Shown here in pieces: positions 54,011 through 61,549 of a stretch of DNA of 64,000 nt. The notes below the pieces were generated by a model that saw only the letters and a list, made by a program, of their open reading frames with translations, was not told the DNA's origin and ran no database searches. The DNA lies in contig CAVWDE010000020.1 in the NCBI GenBank assembly GCA_963753685.1, forward strand, positions 62,001-126,000, read 5' to 3'. How positions within the stretch are numbered: the stretch's first letter is position 1; each line of letters starts with the position of its first letter. The DNA comes from DATAOG01 sp963753685. GTDB lineage: Bacteria > Pseudomonadota > Alphaproteobacteria > Geminicoccales > Geminicoccaceae. Both the position numbers and the translations under genes were made by a program.

Positions 54011-54805
54011 TCACATGTAGCCGTCGGCGCGCAGGCGCTCGAAGGCGTCCTCGGCCTCGTGGTCCATCGCGCGGCCGCTGCGCTCGGCGACCCGCGTGGT
54101 CTCGAGCTCGGCGATGATCTCATCGAGCGTGACCGCGGTGCTCTCCACCGGGAAGGTGATGTCGTGATCGCCGAGCGAGCGGTAGCGCTTGCCGTTCCTG
54201 GAAAAATACAGGTCGATCAAGGGGATGTTCTCGCGCCGGGTGTAGCGCCAGATGTCGACCTCGCTCCAGTGCAGGAGGGGGTGCACCCGGACGTGGGTCC
54301 CGGGCGGGAAGCTGGTCATGTACTGGTTCCAGAACTCGGGCGGCTGGTCCTTGAGGTCCCAGCGGTTGTCACGTGTGCGCGGGCTGAAGTAGCGCTCCTT
54401 GGCGCGGGTGCCCTCCTCGTCGCGCCGGATGCCGGCGATCAGCCCCTGGAAGCCGTGCCTGGCGAGCGCGCCGTTGAGGCCGGCGGTCTTGCGCGCGGCC
54501 GAGCGGGCGGCCGGCGGCAGGGTCGGGTCCATCTGCTCGATCGGCGGACAGGGCTCGACCAAAAGCTTCAGCCCCCATTCCTTGCTGTAGCGCTCGCGAA
54601 AGGCGTACATCTCCGGGAACTTCTTGCCGGTGTCGACATGCAGCACCGGCAGCGGCACATGCCCCAGGAAGGCCTTGCGGGTCAGCCACAGGACGACGTT
54701 GCTGTCCTTGCCGAGCGACCACAGGATGGCGAGCTGGTCGAGCTTGGCGAACGCTTCGCGCAGAATGTAGACGCTCTCGGCTTCGAGGCTGTCGAGGTGA
54801 TCCAT
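54011..54805 (-). CDS. cysD: Sulfate adenylyltransferase subunit 2
   Basis: 264 residues from ATG 54805. It belongs to the PAPS reductase/ATP sulfurylase fold: LAILWSLGKDSNVVLWLTRKA is the PP-loop, followed by PLPVLHVDTGKKFPEMYAFR, LIAGIRRDEEGTRAKERYFS and the HPLLHWSEVDIWRYTRRE segment. With CysN it activates sulfate to APS. It is the first gene of the cysD-cysNC-cysQ operon. The promoter must lie in the 617 bases before it. Confidence 0.95.
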   Translation of the reverse strand: MDHLDSLEAESVYILREAFAKLDQLAILWSLGKDSNVVLWLTRKAFLGHVPLPVLHVDTGKKFPEMYAFRERYSKEWGLKLLVEPCPPIEQMDPTLPPAARSAARKTAGLNGALARHGFQGLIAGIRRDEEGTRAKERYFSPRTRDNRWDLKDQPPEFWNQYMTSFPPGTHVRVHPLLHWSEVDIWRYTRRENIPLIDLYFSRNGKRYRSLGDHDITFPVESTAVTLDEIIAELETTRVAERSGRAMDHEAEDAFERLRADGYM

Positions 54806-55207
54806 GCTCCGGTCCGTTTGCGGCAACCAGCGTCGCGGGAGCGAGCGCTGCGCCGCCGACGGTTGACAATGGCCCCCGCCAGGCGACCTCTGGCCGGCGG
54901 GCGGCGCCACACTTAGCTACGCCGGCCGGTCGGTACAACCGCCGTCTTTGCTGCAGTGCACGCGACATCGCGTCGCCATAGGCCGGCGCCGCGGCGGGCC
55001 GCGCCGCCGGAAAAATCGCGGGCAGCCCTCGATCGTCGGCCAGCGATCGCGGGCAGGTGCCAACGGCGACCACGGGCGCCCGGCGCCCGCTCCGGTCGGG
55101 GGCAAAGACCGGTCGGCGGCAAAGAAATGCACGGACTGCCGCCCGCGGACGATGCGCTTGCGCGGCCGGGCCGGGTCATGAGCAGCCCGCAAGTTTTTGG
55201 CGGGCGG

Positions 55208-55272
55208 ACGGATTCCCAGGATCGCATGGACCAGCGGGCTCGGATAGGATGAAGAGGTTAACGAAAGGTTAC
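55208..55272 (-). repeat. Second copy of a bipartite intergenic sequence
   Basis: Read on the minus strand, TAACCTTTCGTTAAC at 55271-55257 is followed after 23 bases by TGGTCCATGCGATCCTGGGA and ATCCGTC. The region at 7449-7520 has the same two blocks on the plus strand (TTAACCTTTCGTCAAC, then 30 bases, then TGGTCCATGCGACCCTGGGA). Both blocks differ by only one or two bases. This copy lacks the opposing repeat arm. Confidence 0.65.
55257..55272 (-). promoter_or_regulatory. CtrA-like site
   Basis: GTAACCTTTCGTTAAC on the minus strand fits TTAA-N7-TTAAC with one mismatch and shares its N7 spacer (CCTTTCG) with the site at 7449. It lies about 150 bases upstream of the aldolase start and about 450 upstream of cysD. 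Confidence 0.35.
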
Positions 55273-55312
55273 CCGTCCGGTGAGGGGCATGGCCGGTTGG
55301 AGATTTTTTGTT

Positions 55313-55411
55313 CCGTGTGGGCGAAGCCCGCGGCTGTCCCATGTGGCCGAAGCTCGCAGCTGTCTCAATGCAGCGAAGCCCGCGGTTCCATGTGGTCGAA
55401 GTCCGTGATCG
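55313..55411 (+). repeat. Four imperfect tandem repeats of 24-26 bases
   Basis: The units begin CCGTGTGGGCGAAGCCCGCG (55313), CCCATGTGGCCGAAGCTCGC (55338), CTCAATGCAGCGAAGCCCGC (55364) and CCATGTGGTCGAAGTCCGTG (55388). The core is TGTGGnCGAAGnCCGC. The array ends 12 bases before the aldolase start codon and includes none of its ribosome site. Confidence 0.6.
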
Positions 55412-55423
55412 AGGGGGAGGCGG

Positions 55424-56197
55424 GTGTCGGGCAACGTGGTCAAGGACAAGCTCGCGCGCGGCGAGCTGGTGCTCGGCACCTTCGTCATGGAGTTCGCGAC
55501 GCCCGGGCTCGCGAAGATCGTCGCCGCCGCGGGCTGCGATCTGATCGTGCTCGACATGGAGCACAGCGGCTGGAGCTTCGAAACCGTCAAGCAGCAGATC
55601 GCCCAGGCTCGCGGCGCCGGCCTGGTGCCGATCGTCAATCCCCGGGGCGGCCCCGGTCGAAGCGCCGACTACCAGCTGCTGCTCGACCTCGGCGCCTTCG
55701 GCCTCCTGGTGCCGCAGGTCGAGAGCCGCGCCGAGGCCGAGGCGATCGTCCGCGCCAGCCGCTATCCGCCCGCCGGCAGCCGCGGAGCCGCCTTCGGCGT
55801 CGCCCATGATGGCTATCGGATCGGCGACGTGCGAGCGACCATCCGCGAGGCCGATCAGCGTTGCCTGGTCGTGGTCAAGATCGAGACCGCGCACGGGGTG
55901 CGCAACGCCGACGACATCATGAGCGTCCCGGGGGTCGATGTCGCCCTGATCGGCCACACCGACCTCTCGCTCAGCCTCGGCATCCCGCTCCAGCTGGAGC
56001 ACCAGGATTTCCGGACCGCGGTCGCGCAGGTCGTCGCCGCCTGCCGCAAGCATGGCAAGGCCGTGGGCTGCCTGATCGGCGATCCCGAGACCGGGCGCGC
56101 CTGGATCGCCCAGGGCTTCCGTCTGGTCCTCTATTCCGGCGACATCTGGCTGTTCGGCGGCGCGCTTCGGGCGGGCGTCGAACGCCTGCGCGCATGA
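55424..56197 (+). CDS. HpcH/HpaI aldolase family protein
   Basis: 257 residues from GTG 55424, with CGAGGGGGAGG directly upstream. The TIM-barrel signature is LVLGTFVMEFATPGLAKIVA, LIVLDMEHSGWSFETVKQQI (catalytic His), VKIETAHGVRNADDIM (metal Glu) and VDVALIGHTDLSLSLGIP (metal Asp). Members cleave 4-hydroxy-2-oxo acids to pyruvate and an aldehyde, or act as citrate-lyase-like enzymes. It stands alone, so its substrate is unknown. It is preceded by the tandem repeats and shared sequence described separately. Confidence 0.9.
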   Translation: MSGNVVKDKLARGELVLGTFVMEFATPGLAKIVAAAGCDLIVLDMEHSGWSFETVKQQIAQARGAGLVPIVNPRGGPGRSADYQLLLDLGAFGLLVPQVESRAEAEAIVRASRYPPAGSRGAAFGVAHDGYRIGDVRATIREADQRCLVVVKIETAHGVRNADDIMSVPGVDVALIGHTDLSLSLGIPLQLEHQDFRTAVAQVVAACRKHGKAVGCLIGDPETGRAWIAQGFRLVLYSGDIWLFGGALRAGVERLRA

Positions 56198-56447
56198 CCA
56201 GAGCGGTCCCGAGCCCCGCCAGCCCGACCGACCAACGGCCGCACGCGCGGCCAATAGGTTGGCGCGACGGCAAGCGCCGATCCCGAGGGCCGATCAAGCC
56301 CACCGTGACCGGTCGCCGGGTCACGTCAATCGCGTCGCCGGCCCTCCGACCGGGCGCAGATAGTTCCGGATTCCCCGCCTGGTCTGCGGGTTCGGATCGG
56401 CCTCGCCGGGGCGCGCCCGCGACGGTGAAGGCGTCAGGAGACCGGGA

Positions 56448-56759
56448 TCAGACGTGATCGTCGACCCATTCGCGCAACTGGCGCGGCGACAGCTGACCGA
56501 TCCGGGTCGAAGCGACGAAGCCATCCTTGAACAGCATCGTGGTCGGCAGCCCGCGGACCCCGTATTTGGCGGGGACCGTCGGATGTTCATCGACGTCGAC
56601 CACCCCGACGGTGAGGCACGCGCGTCGCTCCGCGGCAATGCCGGCCAGTGCCTCCGCCAGGCTCCGCGACGGGCAGCACCAGCTCGCGGCAAACGCGACC
56701 ACGACTGGTCCGCTGCCCCGAACCGCATCGTCAAGGCTGCCATCGGTAAAGAATCGCAT
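56448..56759 (-). CDS. Thioredoxin-family protein with WCCPS active site
   Basis: 103 residues from ATG 56759, which has GGGGGAGG upstream. The thioredoxin fold is complete: VVVAFAASWCCPSRSLAEAL, VGVVDVDEHPTVPAKYGVRGLPTTMLFKDG (cis-Pro) and a C-terminal helix. The active site reads WCCPS in place of WCGPC, so the resolving Cys is Ser and the usual Gly is Cys. It may act by a monothiol or vicinal-dithiol route. It is cytosolic. The divergent gene is a phosphotransferase. Confidence 0.8.
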   Translation of the reverse strand: MRFFTDGSLDDAVRGSGPVVVAFAASWCCPSRSLAEALAGIAAERRACLTVGVVDVDEHPTVPAKYGVRGLPTTMLFKDGFVASTRIGQLSPRQLREWVDDHV

Positions 56760-56858
56760 GACGACCTCCCCCTGTGCATGGCGCCAATCGACGTTTTGTG
56801 CTTGTGCAGGCTGGCACGAACATTTAACCAAATTTGAGCAACCAAGTCGACTGCGATT

Positions 56859-56879
56859 TCATCCACAGTTTTATCCACA
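56859..56879 (+). promoter_or_regulatory. Two DnaA-box-like nonamers in an AT-rich stretch
   Basis: TCATCCACA (56859-56867) and TTATCCACA (56871-56879) lie head to tail 12 bases apart in an AT-rich patch between the thioredoxin and the kinase gene. The second is an exact DnaA box. No dnaA, dnaN, gyrB or parAB gene is nearby, so this is not taken as the origin. Confidence 0.35.
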
Positions 56880-57032
56880 TGAATAGTGCTCGCGCAAAGT
56901 CATGAGATTCAATGTGATCGGGACGGTTCCTCACCAGGAACGCGATTTCGAACATGGCCACTCGCCGCTGGTGCGGACGCGGCAAAGCCGCTAGCCTCGG
57001 TCCGAAGGGCACCGCCCAGGGGCAGGCAGGCG

Positions 57033-58049
57033 ATGGCCAAGGCTGATCTCGATTTCGACCCGCTGCGGCTGCAAGGCTATCTCGCGGACCGCGTACCGGG
57101 GCTGAGGGGGCCGATGCGCGTCGAGCGGATCGGCGGCGGCCAGTCGAACCCGACCTATCGGCTCGGCTTTGCGGACCGGACCGTGATCCTGCGCAAGCAG
57201 CCGGCGGGCGAACTGCTGCCCTCGGCGCATGCGGTCGACCGCGAGCACCGGGTGATGGCGGCGCTGGCCGCGACCGACGTGCCGGTGCCGGAAATGCTCC
57301 ACCTGTGCGTCGACCATTCGGTGATCGGCACGCTGTTCTACGTGATGGCGGCCCTCGACGGCCGGGTGATCCATGATTGCGCGATTCCGGGCGTCACGCC
57401 CGCCGCGCGCGCAAAGATGTACGACGCCATGAACGACGTGCTGGCGCGCCTGCACCGGGTCGACTGGCGGGCGGTCGGCCTCGACGGCTTCGGCCGGCCC
57501 GGCAACTATTTCGCCCGCCAGATCGCCCGCTGGACGCGCCAGTGGCAGGCGTCCAAGACCCGCGAGATCGCGGCCATGGAGGGGCTGATCGCCTGGCTGC
57601 CCGAGCATGTCCCCGCCGCCGACGAGACCACGATCGTGCACGGCGACTTCCGGCTCGGCAATCTGATGTTCCACAAGGACGAGCCGCGGGTGATCGCGCT
57701 GCTCGACTGGGAGCTCTCGACGCTCGGCCATCCGCTCGCTGACCTCGCCTACAACTGCCTGCTCTGGCACGCGACGCAGGCCATGTACGGCGGCATCGAG
57801 GGGCTCGATCAGGCCGCGCTGGGCATCCCGCCCGAGGCGGACTATGTCGCCCGCTACTGCGCGCGCGCCGGCCGCGCCGATGGCCTCACGAATTTCCACA
57901 TGGCGTTCGCGATGTTCCGCATGGCGGTGATCTTCGAGGGCATCGCGCAACGCGCCCGGATCGGCACGGCGGCCGCCGCCAACGCCGAGCAGGTCGGCCG
58001 GCTGAGCGTCGACTATGCCGAGCGCGGCCTGGCCCTGACCCGCGGCTGA
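57033..58049 (+). CDS. APH-family phosphotransferase (ACAD10/kinase-like)
   Basis: 338 residues from ATG 57033. Aminoglycoside-kinase-like fold: IGGGQSNPTYRLGFADRTVILRKQP (ATP-binding strand and Lys), the catalytic TIVHGDFRLGNLMFHKDE (HGDxxxxN) and VIALLDWELSTLGHPLADLAY (metal Asp). The segment DVPVPEMLHLCVD marks the subfamily near acyl-CoA dehydrogenases, proposed to phosphorylate hydroxyacyl-CoAs for degradation. It is not a resistance gene on this evidence. The gene is single. Confidence 0.87.
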   Translation: MAKADLDFDPLRLQGYLADRVPGLRGPMRVERIGGGQSNPTYRLGFADRTVILRKQPAGELLPSAHAVDREHRVMAALAATDVPVPEMLHLCVDHSVIGTLFYVMAALDGRVIHDCAIPGVTPAARAKMYDAMNDVLARLHRVDWRAVGLDGFGRPGNYFARQIARWTRQWQASKTREIAAMEGLIAWLPEHVPAADETTIVHGDFRLGNLMFHKDEPRVIALLDWELSTLGHPLADLAYNCLLWHATQAMYGGIEGLDQAALGIPPEADYVARYCARAGRADGLTNFHMAFAMFRMAVIFEGIAQRARIGTAAAANAEQVGRLSVDYAERGLALTRG

Positions 58050-58099
58050 GCGCGCCGCCGGCGTCGGACGACGGCGCGCCCGCGACCGGCCGCGCGCTC

Positions 58100-58279
58100 T
58101 CACGCGGCGATCGGGCGCTTGGCCTCCAGGCGTACATTGTCCGGCAGCTTCAGCCCCTTGGCGAACAGCGTCTCGGCGAGGTCGGTGTAGACGATGCCGC
58201 CGCCGCAGGCGGCGACGAAGTCGATCGCTTCCTGCAGGCTGTCGAACAGCTCCGCATCCACCGTGCAGGTCTCGGCCAT
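58100..58279 (-). CDS. Small 59-residue protein
   Basis: Starts at ATG 58279 with GGAGG 11 bases upstream and ends at TGA 58102. The translation begins MAETCTVDAELFDSLQEAID and continues FVAACGGGIVYTD and LAETLFAKGLKLPDNVRLEAK. It is soluble, with one helix and two possible strands, and two cysteines. The codon use matches neighbouring genes and the ribosome site is good, so it looks genuine. The family is not recognised. Confidence 0.55.
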   Translation of the reverse strand: MAETCTVDAELFDSLQEAIDFVAACGGGIVYTDLAETLFAKGLKLPDNVRLEAKRPIAA

Positions 58280-58438
58280 GAAAGGTCAATCCTCCGCTGC
58301 CTGGACACCATGATGATGCCGCGCCATCGGTTAGCAGGGCGTTAGCGGAGGTCCGGGTAAAATTCAACCACTAGTTGATCTACGCGCCGGCGCGGCGCCG
58401 GTTGCCGGCCGCCCGGCGATCGCTTAGATATCGGCGAT

Positions 58439-58515
58439 CGGGGCGTGGCGCAGCCTGGTAGCGCATCTGCTTTGGGAGCAGAGGGTCGCGTGTTCGAATC
58501 ACGCCGCCCCGACCA
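58439..58515 (+). tRNA. tRNA-Pro (anticodon TGG)
   Basis: A complete 77-base cloverleaf. The acceptor arms CGGGGCG and CGCCCCG pair fully, the anticodon stem-loop is CTGCTTTGGGAGCAG with TGG in the loop, the T arm contains GTTCGAATC, and ACCA is encoded at the 3' end. A GCGATCG inverted repeat partner lies just before the 5' end (58417-58423 with 58434-58440). No integrated element follows it. Confidence 0.95.
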
Positions 58516-58686
58516 TACCATCGAGACCCGGCAGTCGGCGGCCATGGCCGCCCAGGCGGCAGAGCGGTGCACGAGGACATGACCTCGGCTTGGCACGCCC
58601 GCCGAGCGCGGGCCCAAGCTGAAGGATCAGCCGCGAATTTGCCCGGCGCCCCGCCGCCGCCCCGGGAGATGGCCCGGTTTTGCGGG

Positions 58687-59658
58687 CTAGATCCAGCCGG
58701 CGCGGCGGAAGCGCATGAAAAGATAGGCGCAGATGCCGGCCATCAGCGCCAGCACGGCGAAGTAGCCATAGTGCCACTGCAGCTCGGGCATGTACGCGAA
58801 GTTCATGCCGTAGAGGCCGGCGACCGCGGTCGGCACGGCGAGGATCGCCGCCCAGCCGGCGAGCCGCCGGCCGGTCGTGCCCTGGCGGGAGGATTCGAGC
58901 AGCAGGGTCGCCTCGAAGGCGAAGGTCAACATCTCGCGCAGCGTGTCGATCTGCTCGAGAACCCGGTTCACGTGGTCGACGATGTCGCGGTAGTACGGCC
59001 GGAACGAGGGGTCGATGCCCGGCAGCTCGGCGTGCTCGAGCCGCCGGCAGACCTCGGCGGTCGGCGCCACGACCTGGCGCAGCTTCTGCAACTCGCGCCT
59101 GAGCCCGTAGATCCGGGCGATCTTGGCCTCGTCCAGCGACGGCTCCAGGATGGTCTCCTCCAGCGCCTCGACCTCGTCTGCCAGCCTGCCGACCACCGCG
59201 AGGTAGCTGTCGACGATGAAGTCGACGATCGCGTAGAGGACGTAGTCCTCGCCGTTCGCGAGCCGGTGTGGTGCGGCCTCGGCGCACTGGCGCACGCGCG
59301 CGTAGGAAGCCGAGGCGCCGTGCCGGATCGAGATGATGTAGCCGCGGCCGACGAAGATCTCGGTCTCGCCGAGCTGGATGTGGCCGTCGACCACAAAGGC
59401 GGTGCGCAGGACGACGAAGGTCGCTTCGCCGTATTGCTCGAGCTTCGGCCGCTGGTGGGCCTCGAGCGCGTCCTCGATCGCGAGCTCGTGCAGGTGGAAC
59501 TGCCGCTGGAGCTCGCGCAGCTGGTGCTGGTCGGGCTGGTGGATGCCGATCCAGACGAAGTGGCCGGGCTTGGCCGCCCACATGCCGCTCTCGTGAATGG
59601 CGATGTCAGCCACCTTGCGGCCCGCGCTGTAGGCCCCCGCGGCAATCACCTGGCCCAT
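58687..59658 (-). CDS. corA: CorA-family divalent metal transporter
   Basis: 323 residues. The cytosolic funnel (VWIGIHQPDQHQLRELQRQF; FVVLRTAFVVDGHIQLGETEIFV) precedes a long helix with EEAILE-type EALEETILEPSLDEAKIARI. Two C-terminal membrane helices flank the selectivity loop: VAGLYGMNFAYMPELQWHYG has the Gly-Met-Asn motif near residue 283. It moves Mg2+ (or Co2+/Ni2+) through the inner membrane as a pentamer. The gene stands alone, in the opposite direction to the tRNA. Confidence 0.93.
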   Translation of the reverse strand: MGQVIAAGAYSAGRKVADIAIHESGMWAAKPGHFVWIGIHQPDQHQLRELQRQFHLHELAIEDALEAHQRPKLEQYGEATFVVLRTAFVVDGHIQLGETEIFVGRGYIISIRHGASASYARVRQCAEAAPHRLANGEDYVLYAIVDFIVDSYLAVVGRLADEVEALEETILEPSLDEAKIARIYGLRRELQKLRQVVAPTAEVCRRLEHAELPGIDPSFRPYYRDIVDHVNRVLEQIDTLREMLTFAFEATLLLESSRQGTTGRRLAGWAAILAVPTAVAGLYGMNFAYMPELQWHYGYFAVLALMAGICAYLFMRFRRAGWI

Positions 59659-59929
59659 CCGACCGCCTCCCCCGGCGCCAGACAGCGGCGCGCGATGCCC
59701 CTTTGCGCGGCGAGGGTAGCCGACCTTATGCGCACTGGCCAGCCGGCCAGACCCGCCGCTCGGGCGCGCGGGTCAAGGGCCGGAGCGCCCGCTGACGAGC
59801 GGACGCCACCGGGGTCATCTCCGGAAACGTCCGGCAACGGCTGGACCTGTTCAGGGGCGTTGACGTAGCTTGCCGCCGGTTCCTGGTCACCGCCGAACAT
59901 CCAGGTGGCGCGCACGCGGGAGAGGGACG

Positions 59930-60901
59930 ATGCCTGAGCGTGGACCTTCGATCGGCTGGATCGGGACCGGCCGCATGGGCTATCCGATGGCCGAGCGGCT
60001 GCTGAAGGCCGGCCATGCGCTCCAGGTCTGGAACCGGACCCGCTCGAAGGCGGAACCGCTCGCAGCGCTCGGGGCCAGGGTGGTGGGCCGGCCAGCGGAT
60101 CTCGCGGGGGTCGACGTGCTGTTCACGATGGTCAGCACCGGCGCCGACCTCGAGCAGGTGCTGTTCGGCCCCGATGGCGCCGCCGCCGGCGGTGCGGGCG
60201 AGGTGCCGCGGATCGTCGTCGACTGCTCGAGCATCGGCGTGGCCGAGGGCGGGGGCTTCCGGGCCCGGCTCGACGAGCTCGGCGCCGCCATGATCGCCTC
60301 TCCCGTCTCGGGCAACGCCAAATGCGTGCGCGCGGGCAAGCTCAGCGCGGTCGCCTCGGGCCCGGAGGCCGCCTATCGGCAGGCCCTGCCGCTGATCCGG
60401 ACGTTCGCCGTCCAGGGCGTCGCTTACGTCGGCGAGGGCGAGCTCGCCCGCTTCTGCAAGATCGCCCACAACGTGCTCCTGGGCGTGGTCATCCAGAACC
60501 TCGCCGAGATCACGATCCTGGCCCAGAAAGCGGGCGTGCCACGCCACGCTTTCCTCCAGTTCATCAACGACAGCGTGATGGGCTCGCTCTTCACGCGCTA
60601 CAAGTCGAACGCGCTGGTCAACCTCGACTGGACCACGACCTTCACGCCCGCGCTCCTACGCAAGGACCTCGACCTCGGCCTCCAGGCCGCGCGCGATCTG
60701 AACGTCGCGATGCCGGTCACCGCCGCGACCCGCGAAGCCCTCCAGGCCCACTTCGGCGCCGCCCACCTCAACCCCGACCCCGCCGCCTACCTCCGCCAGG
60801 ATTTCGCCGCCCTGCTAGAGACCGCAGCGCTTGCCGCCGGTCTCACTCTGGAATCGGAAAACGTCCCGATCCCGACCGGCCTGGAGGTCGAAGGCGGATG
60901 A
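59930..60901 (+). CDS. Beta-hydroxyacid dehydrogenase (3-hydroxyisobutyrate type)
   Basis: 323 residues from ATG 59930, with GGAGAGGGAC upstream. The NAD(P)-binding start IGWIGTGRMGYPMAERLLKAG, the substrate loop DCSSIGVAEGGGF, ASPVSGNAKCVRAGKL, and the catalytic Lys in ELARFCKIAHNVLLG identify the family. The C-terminal helical domain is full length. It oxidises a beta-hydroxy acid, or works in the reverse direction as a glyoxylate-type reductase; the substrate is not set by context. Confidence 0.88.
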   Translation: MPERGPSIGWIGTGRMGYPMAERLLKAGHALQVWNRTRSKAEPLAALGARVVGRPADLAGVDVLFTMVSTGADLEQVLFGPDGAAAGGAGEVPRIVVDCSSIGVAEGGGFRARLDELGAAMIASPVSGNAKCVRAGKLSAVASGPEAAYRQALPLIRTFAVQGVAYVGEGELARFCKIAHNVLLGVVIQNLAEITILAQKAGVPRHAFLQFINDSVMGSLFTRYKSNALVNLDWTTTFTPALLRKDLDLGLQAARDLNVAMPVTAATREALQAHFGAAHLNPDPAAYLRQDFAALLETAALAAGLTLESENVPIPTGLEVEGG

Positions 60902-60982
60902 GTCTGGACACGAGGAGCTGGATCGGGAGTTCGAAGGCGCCGCTGACGCTGCGCCGATTTGCGAGGTGCCGTTGCGCCTGGC

Positions 60983-61237
60983 TCACTCTCTCTTTGCGTC
61001 TTCGAGCGTGGCAAGCCTGCGCTCGTGTCGGTCGAGGATGGCCTTGAGCCCGGTCGTCTCGACCTCACGCCCCTCCAGGCGGAGGGCGATACCGTTGAGC
61101 ACGACGAGTTCGTCCTCGATCCGGCCGAGCCGCTCCTCGACCCGGTCGAATCGCTCGCCGACCTCGCTCCCGAGCCGGTCGAGCTTTTCGTCGAGCCGGC
61201 GCAGGTAGGCGAGCGTATGGCTTGCAGGCTCGGCCAT
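60983..61237 (-). CDS. Small coiled-coil protein
   Basis: 84 residues. Residues 10-55 form a heptad pattern (LRRLDEKLDRLGSEVGERF; RVEERLGRIEDELVVLN), with a second helix near the end (LKAILDRHERRLATLEDAKRE). Small proteins like this often occur near toxin-antitoxin or Uma2 genes, but no such partner is clear here. The function is unknown; codon use supports a real gene. Confidence 0.6.
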   Translation of the reverse strand: MAEPASHTLAYLRRLDEKLDRLGSEVGERFDRVEERLGRIEDELVVLNGIALRLEGREVETTGLKAILDRHERRLATLEDAKRE

Positions 61238-61549
61238 CGCACCTCATCCTCTCGGGCGCCTCGATCAAGGCACGGCGGAGTTCGACCCTCATCGGCCAGT
61301 CCCCTTAATCCCATGCTTAGCGGAAAATTCTCCGAAAGTCACTTCGCAGGCGCAGCTACGAGCTTCGTGCAGACACCGCCATGCGTCGAGCCATGGCCGA
61401 GGTCGAGCAGGCAAGGGTAGACGTTTCGTCTCCGTGGACGCCCTGTTCGAGGACCTGGACATCTGATGTGCGGGTTTAGGTGCGGCCCGGCGGCCGAGGG
61501 GCAACAAGTCAATCGCTGACCACACCGAACCAGGAGCTGTCGATTTCCA
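61238..61549. other. Intergenic region with antitoxin remnant
   Basis: About 310 bases. The plus strand from 61381 reads MRRAMAEVEQARVDV and then, one frame over, RFVSVDALFEDLDI ending at TGA 61466. This looks like the C-terminus of a RelB/antitoxin-type protein after a frameshift. The rest holds nothing recognised. Confidence 0.4.
61381..61466 (+). pseudogene. Remnant of a small antitoxin C-terminus
   Basis: The ending FVSVDALFEDLDI is typical of antitoxins that finish with an acidic SVDxLFEDLD-like tail. The preceding MRRAMAEVEQ segment lies in a different frame, so the reading frame is broken and most of the N-terminus is missing. No toxin gene is adjacent. The call rests on a short stretch. 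Confidence 0.3.

Larger units (their letters stand above)
54806..55423. other. Long intergenic region with repeat motifs
   Basis: About 617 bases between cysD (minus) and the aldolase gene (plus). No protein is recognised. It holds the minus-strand copy of the bipartite sequence shared with 7.45 kb (55208-55272), a CtrA-like site, and four imperfect tandem repeats (55313-55411). The first 350 bases are GC-rich and give no clear signal. Confidence 0.55.

Noticed and set aside
52353..54020. 555-residue plus-strand frame opposite cysNC
   Set aside because: Antisense shadow created by high GC third positions; cysNC has full motif support.
55313..55411. CRISPR-like array
   Set aside because: Units are contiguous, imperfect and without spacers; no cas gene is in the window.
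56820..56900. Possible chromosome origin at the two DnaA boxes
   Set aside because: Only two boxes, and none of the usual origin neighbours such as dnaA, dnaN, hemE or parAB are present.
57033..58049. Aminoglycoside resistance gene
   Set aside because: Sequence features fit the acyl-CoA dehydrogenase-associated kinase branch, and there is no mobile or resistance context.
58417..58440. CGATCGC/GCGATCG inverted repeat as part of tRNA-Pro
   Set aside because: It overlaps only the first two bases of the tRNA and lies outside the cloverleaf; probably chance in GC-rich leader.
58439..58515. tRNA-Pro as an integration site of a mobile element
   Set aside because: No integrase and no repeat of the tRNA 3' end were found in the window.
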